Both the position numbers and the translations under genes were made by a program. From Drechslerella dactyloides (Eukaryota > Ascomycota > Orbiliomycetes > Orbiliales > Orbiliaceae), in contig JAGTWJ010000007.1 in assembly GCA_020064725.1 (NCBI GenBank), positions 2,046,001 to 2,110,000 on the forward strand: a stretch of DNA of 64,000 bases, in the 5' to 3' direction. Shown here piece after piece: positions 1 to 10,440 of the stretch. Each line of letters starts with the position of its first letter. Position 1 is the first letter of the stretch. The notes beneath the pieces were generated by a model. It worked only from the letters and a program-made list of their open reading frames with translations. It was not told the DNA's origin and did not search any database.

Positions 1-15
1 AAAATATTCTATATT

Positions 16-233
16 GCTTTACTTGAGCCTGTATTGGATAGACTTAGGAAAGAAGTAAATAATTTGGAGATTAAAGAAGATAATTATAATAAGTATGAAA
101 TCAAAAAAATCTTAGATTATAAGAAAAATCTAAAGATATTAGTTAATGAATTTTTGATTAAATAAAAAGATTATCTACTAGAAAAAGATTTATAGTAACT
201 AGAAGATAATATTTTACTGGAACTTATTAAATA
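16..233 (+). pseudogene. RIP-scarred 3' end of Ty3/gypsy (chromovirus) polyprotein, chromodomain
   Basis: One continuous frame reads a decayed integrase C-terminus: a P-V-L-D-R-L-R-K linker, then the start of a chromodomain with the recognisable core KYEIKKILDYKK, then the strand that normally reads F-L-V-K-W-K and here has a stop in place of the tryptophan. Two further in-frame stops fall where the conserved T-W-E-P-E-D-N block would be, and another precedes a final YFNRF. Tryptophan-to-stop changes are what G-to-A transitions produce. Chromodomains at the integrase end define fungal chromoviruses. The rest of the element lies left of the window. Its downstream LTR is not recognisable. Confidence 0.6.
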
Positions 234-1489
234 ATATTTTAATAGATTTAATACTTATTAAGTAAAATAAGGTCTGCTATTATAATAATTCTAAGGAAGA
301 TTTAAAAAGAAATATTAGAATATAAAATATTGATTATAATAATTATATTAAAAAAATTTATTTTATTTTAGAACTATATCTTTTAATATTGAGACTACTA
401 TTAGATATAAGAAATTTGTACATATGTAGAACTTATTTTTTTTTTAAGATATAAACTAATTTGTTTATGATTTTGTATATATTACTATAATAATGAATAA
501 TTTTGTTTAAAATATCAATATTTGCTTTAGTTTTAAAATGAAGTTGCGATATAGCTAGCTTAAGAGCTAGTACCTGTTGGTAATTAGAATAATTAAGATA
601 TATTACTACTATATTAAAAAAAAATAAAAAAATAAGAATGATAGAAGAATAGAATACTTTTAATAATTTATTTTATTTTATTTCTTTTTGTGTAATAGAA
701 TTTTATGGAACAATTCTTAAAAATATGTGTATAATATAATATAAACTAGTACTAATTATATTTAACAACATACATATATCAAAAAAATGTTATATTAAGT
801 ATTAAGACTCACACCATTACCATTCAAAAAAGTTTTGAAATTAAAAAATTCCAAATTTTTAATTGTAGAAAGAGATATCCCAATCTCATGTTCAAGAACC
901 TCTTATTTTTTTATGAATTCTTTCTTTTGATGTATTATGTTATCTAGTTTATTATTTAAAAATGATATCTTTTTCTTGATATGAAGAATCCAAAAAAACA
1001 CCTTAACAGTCTTAAATATTGTTTTTAATAGTTTAGTTTGCTCTATCTTTAAAATTTTTAACTCCTTTTTCTTTTTTTAGATTTAATGAAAAATCTGATT
1101 AACTATAAATTATATTAATACTAATTAACAATAAGACCCTAAATAAAAAAAACAAAACCTATATTTTAAAATTATAATGTAGTTGATATTAAGATATATA
1201 TAGCTGGTATACTTCTGACTCCACACAAAAAAAACAAAACAATCAAAACTATATTTATTATAAAATTTATATGTAGTGACAAAACAATTATCATATTCTT
1301 TAATTAAATGGGTTTGTTCACAACAATATTTAAAAGAAGATTTTTTATAATAATTAACAAACATACTAACAAAAGAGATTATATTAAGAAAAATTAATTA
1401 TAGAAAGAAAGAAAAATATAATAAAAAAACTAATTAATTAAAAATTATATTGTTTAGATTATATAATCATATTATATACAAAAAACCTA

Positions 1490-1742
1490 TAACGTCAACA
1501 ATAAGCGACTGGACCAGACAAGCGACCGGACCACCCCCCTTGTATATTTCTTTAATTTAATATAAAAAAAATTTAAAAAAATATTTTTAGATTTGTAATA
1601 GTTTATATAAACAAGATTAATTTTATTCTAATTTTAAATTAATTATTGATTAAGTTATCAATAAAAAGTGTTTTGATAGGGTGTTGGTTTATATGGGGTG
1701 GTCCGCTCGCTTGTGTGGTCCGCTCGCTTGTGGAATACGTTA
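1490..1742. mobile_element. Miniature inverted-repeat element (MITE), copy 1
   Basis: 253 bp from TA to TA. The left end begins TAACGTCAACAATAAGCGAC; the right end, read inward, begins TAACGTATTCCACAAGCGAG. Both ends then carry two tandem versions of a motif of the form AAGCGAnyGGACCA spaced 17 bp apart, the same arrangement as in the nearby 1896-bp transposons. The interior is AT-rich and non-coding. It is probably a non-autonomous derivative moved by a related transposase and inserted at a TA. The two ends belong to different end subtypes, see findings. Confidence 0.8.
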
Positions 1743-1969
1743 TTATATTTTCTTATATTATTTATACTTATACTTGAATTAGTATACTACTAATTCTTAT
1801 AAAAAAAAAGAATAATATTATAGAATAACAGTGTAATATTTAAATTTCCTATATAGACCAGATCCCTATACAAATATCTAGTCCATATAGTATATAAAGT
1901 AATAATATATTTATATATTATATATAATAGATTCCTATATAAGATACATAATTATATAAATTTATTCTA

Positions 1970-2222
1970 TAACGTCAACAATAAGCGACTGGACCAGACA
2001 AGCGACCGGACCACCCCCCTTGTATATTTCTTTAATTTAATATAAAAAAAATTTAAAAAAATATTTTTAGATTTGTAATAGTTTATATAAACAAGATTAA
2101 TTTTATTCTAATTTTAAATTAATTATTGATTAAGTTATCAATAAAAAGTGTTTTGGTAGGGTGTTGGTTTATATGGGGTGGTCCGCTCGCTTGTGTGGTC
2201 CGCTCGCTTGTGGAATACGTTA
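1970..2222. mobile_element. Miniature inverted-repeat element (MITE), copy 2
   Basis: Same orientation and sequence as the copy 480 bp upstream; I see only one difference over 253 bp (A at 1676 versus G at 2156). It has its own unrelated flanks and TA ends, so it looks like a separate insertion or a very recent duplication. At this length the pair would be below the size that RIP normally detects in Neurospora, which may explain why the two remain nearly identical in an otherwise heavily mutated island. Confidence 0.8.
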
Positions 2223-4044
2223 TAAACTATCAATTTATATAAAATATCCTATTATATAGATAGTAAGACTATACAGATTATAAAATTATATAAAATCTCA
2301 GACTATATAGAGAAACACCACTATAAAAAACATATTACCCTTATTATTTTTTTTTTAAAATAGTAGTCACCATAATAAATCAAAAACACATAATAAATTA
2401 TAAATCATAGATTATAGATTAATTCTTGGTAAAACCATGAACCACAAACCACCTAAACAATATATCAATATATCTCTACTATTTTATATATTAAAACATT
2501 ATATATATAATCAGCATATTTTATCTAGGAATTAATAGTTTTTTTTAAAAAAACCATCAATTAATACCTAAATTATAGTATCTTAATAACCATTTTATTT
2601 ACTATTATTATTATATATTCTATACTAATAGTTACTATTTATACTTAATATATACTTATCTCCCATTATTAAAAACTTATACAGTAGTAACTAAGAGTTA
2701 GAGACTTTAGAGTGAAGTGTATTCAACCTGGCCCTGGGTTGAAGTGTAACAGCTTTAAAATATATATATTTTTATATTTTATTTATTATTATATTAAAAT
2801 CTTTAAAAATAGATAGTTATCTTATTATCCTAAATTATTTTTCTTAATAAAATTATTTCTAGAAATTTCTTTTTTTTTTATTCTTAAAATAATTTTATTT
2901 AATATATCCTACTTTATTGTATTGGTAATAGAGTGGTATATTAGATTTTTTGGGTTTTTGGTATTATATTATATTAAAGTTTATAAATTCTAGTCTATAA
3001 ATTTTGTTTAATTTTTAAAATATTTTTTTAATTTGGGTTTAGTTTTGTTAAGATTTCTTAGTATATTTATTAGAATAATATTTATTTAAATTATAATATA
3101 GTTTTTTTTATAATAAATCTTTTTAAGATTAATATAATATATTATTTAGTTTAATAGCTATAGTTTATATTTTATAATAAGTTATTTTTTTTTTTAAGAA
3201 TTTCTATTTAATAATTTTTATTTTTAAATTAAATTTAAGACTTTTCTTAGTTTTATAAAATAAAATATTATTGTTATATTTGGTGAGAGGTATGTATTGA
3301 TTAAATTGCTGGAAATAGGATTATACTAATTTTATTTATCTAAATTAATTAAATTTTTTAAAAACTTCTTTAATCTTGTTTTTATATTTATATTTTTGTT
3401 TAAAAAAATTTGTGAATTCTTAGAAAATATTAAAAATTTTAAGAATTTTAAGAATTTATATTTTATAATCTTTTTCTAGTATTTTCTTATATATTTATTT
3501 ATATACTAAGTAAATATTAAGGGTATTTTCTTTAAAATATATTTCTATAAAATAGATTTTATACTATTTAATAATAAATTATTTAGAATAAAAAAAGAAA
3601 TAATTACCAAACTAATTAAGAAATTAATCAAATTTTTTAAATTATCTTTTATATTTAATTAAATTTTTTATTTTTAGTATCTTATTAAATATTATTATAA
3701 AAATAGTTATAATTCTATTTCTTTAAGTCCCTAATCTACTAACTAATATAAATTGAAATTGGATAAATAATATAAGATTTTAAATAATAATATTATTTAT
3801 TTAAATATTAACTAAGATTTTAATATATTTTATTATTTTTTTAAAATTTCTTAATATAATTGTTTTAATATTATTAATTATTATTAAAACTGTTTATATA
3901 TATTATTAATATTTTATAAATATTTCTTATTATACTATTTTAAAACTCTATTTTAGTTTTTATTTAATATTATTTTCTATTTCTATTATAGTATTATTTA
4001 CTTTTTTTAAAACTTATATTTTAATATTTATTATTAATTTGTTT

Positions 4045-5940
4045 TAACGTATTCCACAAGCGAGTGGACCACATAAGCGAGCGGACCATCTTAATATCCT
4101 ATCCTAGTAAAAACACTAGCTTTATAGCTATATTGTTATTATACTAGGCTATATATATACTAATTTACTTAATTATATATTTAAAATGTTTATTAGTATG
4201 TTTAAATATTATATTTAGGTTTACTATAATTATTATAATAAATTATCTTTTTAGAGGTGGTCTCTGGTTGGGGGTTGTTCTGATGGTTTAGATACTCTAC
4301 CTATTTACCCTGTTTATTTATAATATTATTATCTAGGATTTTACTAGTCTGGTATATAGTAAATATGTCTTTATGTTGTATGTGTTGTTTTTTTATCTGC
4401 TGGTGTTTGCTTAATATCTTATTAGTAAAGTATAATATTATATTTTCTATTTATATAAATATTAACTGGTATATTATTATCTATACCCTTTTAATAAATT
4501 AATCCACAATAACTAGTAATAATATTAAAAAATTATCTTGATACTAGATAATTTGGTTTTTAATAAATTTTAATTATAGATTAGTTTTTAAAGGATTTAT
4601 TAGGATTTTTGTTGTTTAGGTGGTTGCTGTATTTGCAGTATTAAAATGTGAATTTATTGGGGTAGATACTGGTAGTTGTATATTTAGTTTTAAGAGGACT
4701 CTATTAAGATTATAAGGTATAATACTAGTTTTAGTAAAACTACTATATATATTCTTAGGTATTATTATAGTAGTAAATACCCTATAGAATCTAGAGAAGA
4801 ACTCTAGCTTATTAATATGGTTGATATATATATGTATCAAATCCTCTACCTAGTGACTATATACCTATTTTAATAACTTAAAATACTTAATATTTAATGG
4901 CTAAAAAAGATATAAAGAATATAGTAATATGTAGACTATAATAATCTTATGTTTTTAATAATAAAGTTTAAAAGATATTAAATAATAGCTATTATAGCTA
5001 TTTAGAACTAATAGTTAGTAGTCTAAAATATAATATTGTGCTATAAAATGGTTGAAATATTTTAATTATTCTATAGTAACCTTATTTATTATCCAGCTAT
5101 TATCAGAGAGTATAATAACCTAATTATTTAATAAATTGGTCTTTATATACCAACTAACTAGATAGTATTAACCAGTTAAAATAATAAATAGCAGTACTAT
5201 CTAATCTTCTATATCTATTCTCTGAATAACTATTGTCTATTTATAATTCCCAGGCTATACTAGCTTAGCTTTATTATATATTTCAGTTTCTATAACAACC
5301 ATAGTTATAGAGATTATACCTATTACAAAGCTTATCTTATTAAAATTATAAATATTACTATCTATAATATTATACTTCACTTTTGTTACTTATAAAAGCT
5401 AAAACCACTTTTGAATAAAATTCAGATCTTTGTATTTAACTCACTAATAATCATACTTTCTAAATAGACACATCTAAAGTTTTAAATAGTATTTTACAAA
5501 GTTTGCCACCCAATTCTTACCAACACATTATATACTATCACCAACACATATTAACAACAACTAATTAGCTATATCTTCTATACTACCTAATCTAAGATAA
5601 AAAAATTATATAAACAACTCAAATATATACTAAATAATAATATCTTTTTCTAATTTTATAAGATTTTATAATTTAAAAGTACTATCTACCTTTAAAATAC
5701 AACTATTATACCAATATAGTAGAATAGTATAAAAGATATTATAAAGCTTAATAATAGCTTAAATACTTAATTTTTAATCTTTTTTCAAAATTTTAATAAC
5801 TAGAATAATTTAGAATTTAGTTATAGTAGCAGCTATAATAGTAGTTATGGAGGTAATATGGTACAGAAAAGGAGTGGTCGCACCAGTGTTGAGAGGTGGT
5901 CCGCTCGCTTGTGTGGTCCGCTTGCTTGTGGAATACGTTA
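4045..5940 (-). mobile_element. Decayed Fot1/pogo-type DDE transposon, copy A
   Basis: 1896 bp including TA at each end, exactly the length of the intact copy at 6379-8274 and in the same orientation. Ends read TAACGTATTCCACAAGCGAG (left) and, inward from the right, TAACGTATTCCACAAGCAAG, each followed by a second motif repeat; the two ends differ from each other by transitions. The interior aligns position for position with the intact transposase gene but is strongly AT-shifted. A GC-richer remnant survives near 4255-4310 and at 5850-5935. Confidence 0.88.
4181..5836 (-). pseudogene. Dead transposase gene of copy A
   Basis: Positions correspond one-to-one to the intact transposase gene (offset 2334 bp). 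The start codon has become ATA through a CpA-to-TpA change at 5834. The reading frame is broken by many stops, but a 74-codon stretch at 4616-4840 still matches the intact protein (for example HINKLEFFSRF against HISKLEFLTGF, and IIPYNLNRVLLKLNIQLP against IVPYNPDKVLSKLDIQLP). No indels are needed for the alignment. It cannot encode an active enzyme. Confidence 0.85.
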
Positions 5941-6378
5941 GTATTTTTATAAACTATCTATATATTTACTAATTAATTTAAAAAAATAAAATATTATATT
6001 ATTACCTTTTTATATATATAATATTATTTAAGTTATTACTACAATTATTCTTTATTTATATATTCTTAAAATATAAAAGTTATTAATAGATTTTCTATAT
6101 TTATTATTTTTATTATTTAATATTAATTTAAAATTATTATTATTTATAAATTGTTCTTGTAGTTCTATATTATAGAATTTTATATTATTTTTATATATTA
6201 TTAAAAATTTATAAATTATACTAAAAATTATTATATATTTATTATTTCTCCTTATTTACTAAAAATAATTAGTTAAAGTATTATATTTTAACCTAAAACT
6301 AAATTAAATATATTTTATTTTAAAATTTTTAATTCTTAATTATTACTATACAGATTTTTTAATAGAAAGAGATAAATA

Positions 6379-8274
6379 TAACGTCAATGATAAGCGAACG
6401 GATCAGACAAGCGAGCGGATCACCTCACCACCCCATCTCAACGAAAATACTGATTTCACCACCACAATACTATAGCTTTGGGCTAGATACATACTAAATA
6501 GCTTATTTACATGCTTAAGATGCCTCTTGACATGTTCGAATATTATGCCCAGCTCTACCGCATTGACTGCAGCGCAATACCCTTCCAGAGCCCCCTCCTG
6601 GCTGCATGTTGTCCTGACAGTTTTTTGGCTCTACCTGCTTATGCTGCCTACCTATGGTGTCTTGGTCCAGTATATCACCTGCCTGGTGTATGGTGAGCAT
6701 GCCTCCATGCTGTATACGCTGTCTTTTTGCCCGCCGCCGTTTACTTAATGCTTCATTAGCAGAGCGCAGTGTTGTGTTCTCTGCACGTATAAGTGCCAAT
6801 TGATGCATTATAGTCTGTGTCCCTTTAGACAGCTGGTCCACAGCTGCTAGCAGTAATGTAGGAGAGCTATTCTGGTACTGGGTAATCTGGTTTTTGATCA
6901 GGCCTGCTTGTAGGCTAGCCTCTGATGGGTTTAATGGTGTTTTTGTAGTCCAGGTAGCTGCCGCATTCGCAGTGCCTGGACGTGAATTCGCTGGAGTAGC
7001 TGCTGGCAACTGTATATCCAGCTTTGATAAAACTTTGTCAGGGTTATAAGGTACAATGCCAGCTCCAGCAAAGCTGCTGCGTATGTTTTTAGGTGTTATT
7101 GCAGCAGTAAACGCCTTGTGGAACCCGGTGAGAAACTCCAGCTTAGAGATATGGTTAACGTACGCGCGCACCAAGCTCTCCACCTCATGGCTATACGCCT
7201 GCTTTAATGGCCCAAAGCAGCCAATATCCAGTGGCTGGAGGATATGCGATGAATGCGGCGGCATGCAGATTGTGACAATCTTATGCTCCTGGCAGTATAG
7301 CTCAAAGGCAACAGAGTGGTGGCTTTCGTGACCATCTAGGACTAATAGCCGGTAGTCCGAAATGCAGCGCCGCGCTGTAAACTTGTCGAAGTGCTTTAGC
7401 CACTGTAGAGCGAGCTCGTTCGTCGTCCAGCCGTTATCAGAAAGCGCAATAACCCAATCCGCTGGTAGCTTTGTCGCTGTATACCAGCTAGCTAAGTGGT
7501 GTTGCCCAGCGAGGACAATAAATGGCGGCACTGCCCAACCTTCTGCGCCTATCCCCTGGATAACTGTTGCCCACTCGCGATTCCCAGGCTGCGCCAGCTT
7601 AGCTTTATCGCGTGTTTCAGCACCTGTAACAACAGTAGTTGTAGATATTATGCCCATTGCGAAGCCAGTCTCGTCGAAGTTGTAGATGTCATTGTCCGCG
7701 ATGCCGTACTTGGTCTTTACAGCCTCTATTAGCTGAAACCACTTGCTGATAAGTACAGGATCTTCGCATTTCGCTCGCTGGTAGTCGTACTTCCTGGACA
7801 GACGCGTCTGTAGCTCTGGGCGGCGTTTGACAAAGTTACCAGCCCATCTCTTACCGACGCGTCGCGTACTATCGTCGCTACGCGCCAGCAGCAGCTGGTT
7901 GGCCATATCTTCCACACTACCCAGCCTAGGATGAAAAGACCGCGCACATAGCTCAAGTATATATTGAACAATGGCATCCTCCTCCAATTTTGTAAGGTTT
8001 CGCGATTTAGGGATGCTGTCGCATCGTGAAGAGCGGCCATTATATCGGCAGACTAAGGTGGTATAAGGGACATCATAATGCTTAGCAGCAGCTCGAATAC
8101 TTAATTCTTGGTCTTTTTTCATAGCTTCAATAGCTAGAAGAACTCTGGATTCGGTCGTAGAGGCAGGCATTGCGGTGGTTGTGGAGGTATAAGGTATAGG
8201 AGGAGTGGTGGGCGCGTAGGTGTGGTGAGGTGATCCGCTCGCTTGTCTGATCCGTTCGCTTATCATTGACGTTA
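6379..8274 (-). mobile_element. Intact Fot1/pogo-type DDE transposon, copy B
   Basis: 1896 bp including the TA target duplication at both ends. The terminal inverted repeats are identical for 53 bp (6379-6431 and 8222-8274), starting TAACGTCAATGATAAGCGAA. Inside each repeat lie two tandem 17-bp motifs, AAGCGAACGGATCAGAC and AAGCGAGCGGATCACCT, probable transposase binding sites. Base composition is balanced, in sharp contrast with the flanks, and the single gene is open. The element appears to have arrived after the surrounding RIP and is a good candidate for a currently or recently active autonomous transposon. Confidence 0.93.
6515..8170 (-). CDS. Fot1/pogo-family DDE transposase with zinc knuckle
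   Basis: Cut-and-paste transposase of the Tc1/mariner superfamily. From the chosen ATG the protein is 551 residues; the frame stays open into the terminal repeat as far as 8266, but the ATG at 8170 starts the family-typical MPASTTESRVLLAIEAMKK and is preserved at the matching place (8640) in the decayed copy C. Domains: N-terminal Psq-like helix-turn-helix (RAAAKHYDVPYTTL), a CENP-B-type DNA-binding segment, then the DDE_1 core with NFDETGF, LVLDGHESH and LQPLDIGCFG; the second and third aspartates are 35 residues apart (DD35D, as in Fot1). A basic segment SKRRRAKRQR may be the nuclear signal. The C-terminus ends in a CCHC zinc knuckle (CSQCGRAGHNIRTC). There is no intron and no stop. Confidence 0.93.
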   Translation of the reverse strand: MPASTTESRVLLAIEAMKKDQELSIRAAAKHYDVPYTTLVCRYNGRSSRCDSIPKSRNLTKLEEDAIVQYILELCARSFHPRLGSVEDMANQLLLARSDDSTRRVGKRWAGNFVKRRPELQTRLSRKYDYQRAKCEDPVLISKWFQLIEAVKTKYGIADNDIYNFDETGFAMGIISTTTVVTGAETRDKAKLAQPGNREWATVIQGIGAEGWAVPPFIVLAGQHHLASWYTATKLPADWVIALSDNGWTTNELALQWLKHFDKFTARRCISDYRLLVLDGHESHHSVAFELYCQEHKIVTICMPPHSSHILQPLDIGCFGPLKQAYSHEVESLVRAYVNHISKLEFLTGFHKAFTAAITPKNIRSSFAGAGIVPYNPDKVLSKLDIQLPAATPANSRPGTANAAATWTTKTPLNPSEASLQAGLIKNQITQYQNSSPTLLLAAVDQLSKGTQTIMHQLALIRAENTTLRSANEALSKRRRAKRQRIQHGGMLTIHQAGDILDQDTIGRQHKQVEPKNCQDNMQPGGGSGRVLRCSQCGRAGHNIRTCQEAS

Positions 8275-8535
8275 TATTAAATATAATAATAATTATTAAA
8301 ATAAAATATATAATAATAATAATAAAATAAACTATCTATTAAAATACTATAATTTAAGTATTAATTAATAAAAATTTTAAAAGAAAGTTATCAATTAATT
8401 AATAAAATAGATTAAGTTAAATATATAATATCTAATATATAGAATAGTAGAAATGTGTTAATATATTATTTAAATGGTTTATAGTTTATAGTTCTACTAA
8501 AAGTTAATTTATAATTTATAATTTATAATTTATTA

Positions 8536-10431
8536 TAACATCAACAATAAGCGAGCAGACAGTACAAGCAAGCAGACACCCTATTAAATACCTACACATC
8601 CTTTTATTTTTGGTATTATATACTATTACTATTATTGTAATGGTTATTTTTATAGTTAAATCTTGTATTATTTTGGTTATTGAAACTTTGGAAAAAGATA
8701 AAAATTTAAGTGTTTTGGTTGCTGTTAAGGTATATAGTGTTCTAAGAATAACTTTTTTATACTAGTATAGTAGTTGCCTTTTATAATATGATGGTATTTT
8801 TAAATTATAAAATCTTATAGAATTGGAAGAGGATATTATTGTTTAATATATACTTGAGTTATATGTATAATTTTTTTATTCTAGGCTGGGTAATATGGAA
8901 AATATGGTTAATTAGCTGCTGTTAGTATGTAGTGATGATAATATGTGACATGTTAGTAAAAAATGGACTAGTAACTTTATTAAATATCACCTAGAACTAT
9001 AAATATGTTTATCTAAAAAGTATGATTATCAGCAAATAAAATATAAAGATTCTGTGTTTATTAGTAAGTAGTTTCAGCTAATAAAGGCTGTAAAGGCCAA
9101 GTATGGTATTATAAATAATAATATTTATAATTTCAACAAAACTAGCTTTATAATAAATATAATATCTACAACTATCATTATTACAGAAACTAAAATACAT
9201 GATAAAGCTAAGCTAATATAGCCTAGGAACCACAAATAAACAACAATTATCTAAAAAATAAATATAAAAAATTAAACAATACTACTATTCATTATCTTCA
9301 CTGGGCAATACTATCTAGCTAGCTAGTATACAACAACCAAGCTACTAATAAATTAAATTATTACATTTTCTAATAATAGCTAGATAACAAATAAGCTCAC
9401 TTTATAATAGCTAAAATATTTTAACAAATTTACAACACAGCACTACTTTTCAGACTACTAGCTATTAATCCTAGATAGTCATAAAAACTACTACTCAGCT
9501 ACCTTTAAACTATACTACCAAAAGTATAAAATTATTATAATCTACATACTATTGTATTTATTATATATCCTCCAGCTATTAGATATTGGCTACTTTAGGC
9601 TATTAAAGCAGGCATATAATCATAAAATAGAAAACTTGGTATACACACACATTAACCATATCTCCAAGCTGGAGTTTCTCTCTAAGTTTCACAAGATATT
9701 TACTACCATAATAATATCTAAAAATATACACAACAGCTTTACTGGAATTAGTATTATGCCTTATAACCCTAATAAAGTTTTATTAAAGCTAGATGTGCAG
9801 TTGCCAGTAACTACTCCAGTAAATTCATATCCAGACATTATAAATACAGCAGCTATTTGGACTACAAAAACATCATTAAACCTATTAAAAGCAAGTCTAT
9901 AAGTAGGCCTAATCAAAAACCAGATTATCTAGTACTAGAATAGTTCTTCTATATTATTGCTAGTAGTTGTAGACTAGTTATCTAAAGGGGTGTAGACAAT
10001 AATGCACTAAATGGCGCTTATACATATAGAGAATGTAATACTTCACTTTACAAATAAACTACTAAGTAAGTGCCAGTAGTTAAAAAGATAGTGTATATAA
10101 TATGGGGGTATGTTTACTATACACTAGGTTGACAGAATCCTGGGCAGTAATACTATAAATGAAGTGGTTGAGCAGCTAGTACCTCTAAAACACCAGTATA
10201 CCCCCCAGCCAGAGACTATTACTATATATATATGTTGCTGTAGTAACTGCAGTAAACCTGGGTATAATATTCAAATATGCTAGTAGATATCTTTAGAGTT
10301 TAAATAAATAGTTTACCATATCTAGGTTAGGAAACCATATGCTGGTGGTAGTGTAGCTAGTATTTTTATTGGGGTGGGGTGGGGAGGGTGTCCGCTCGCT
10401 TGTACTGTCCGCTCGCTTATCGTTGACGTTA
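8536..10431 (+). mobile_element. Decayed Fot1/pogo-type DDE transposon, copy C
   Basis: 1896 bp including terminal TA, in the opposite orientation to copies A and B. The right end read inward is TAACGTCAACGATAAGCGAG; the left end is the same sequence carrying only G-to-A changes (for example CGT to CAT, CGG to CAG). Each end has two tandem motifs ending in GGACAGT and GGACACC, a third subtype. The interior aligns with the intact element without indels but is AT-shifted and full of stops. Confidence 0.88.
8640..10295 (+). pseudogene. Dead transposase gene of copy C
   Basis: The ATG at 8640 lies at exactly the position predicted from the intact copy. The frame is interrupted many times. Fragments still match the intact protein, most clearly at 9552-9902 (QLLDIGYFRLLKQAYNHK, HISKLEFLSKFHKIF, MPYNPNKVLLKLDVQLP). 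Stops replace tryptophan and glutamine codons, as expected from transitions. The remnant of the C-terminal zinc knuckle region is visible near 10230-10290. It cannot encode a functional transposase. Confidence 0.85.
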
Positions 10432-10440
10432 TATTTTTAA

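Larger units (their letters stand above)
1..10440. other. AT-rich repeat island with RIP-like decay
   Basis: The sequence is overwhelmingly A+T apart from the intact transposon at 6379-8274 and short GC-rich transposon ends. Open reading frames are nearly absent. Decayed copies differ from the intact relative largely by C-to-T and G-to-A changes without changing length, which is the classic outcome of repeat-induced point mutation in Pezizomycotina. The stretches 234-1489, 1743-1969, 2223-4044, 5941-6378 and 8275-8535 hold nothing I can identify. A short less-mutated patch near 2690-2755 may be the edge of another dead element. The boundary to normal base composition lies between about 10440 and 11500. 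Confidence 0.85.

Noticed and set aside
1125..1364. 79-codon open frame on the minus strand
   Set aside because: Lies in extremely AT-rich DNA, composed of Y/F/N/K runs, no start context or domain; chance frame.
2690..2960. Possible LTR edge or primer-binding site
   Set aside because: A short less-mutated patch and a GAGTGGTAT sequence hint at a retroelement, but no matching second LTR or polyprotein remnant could be found.
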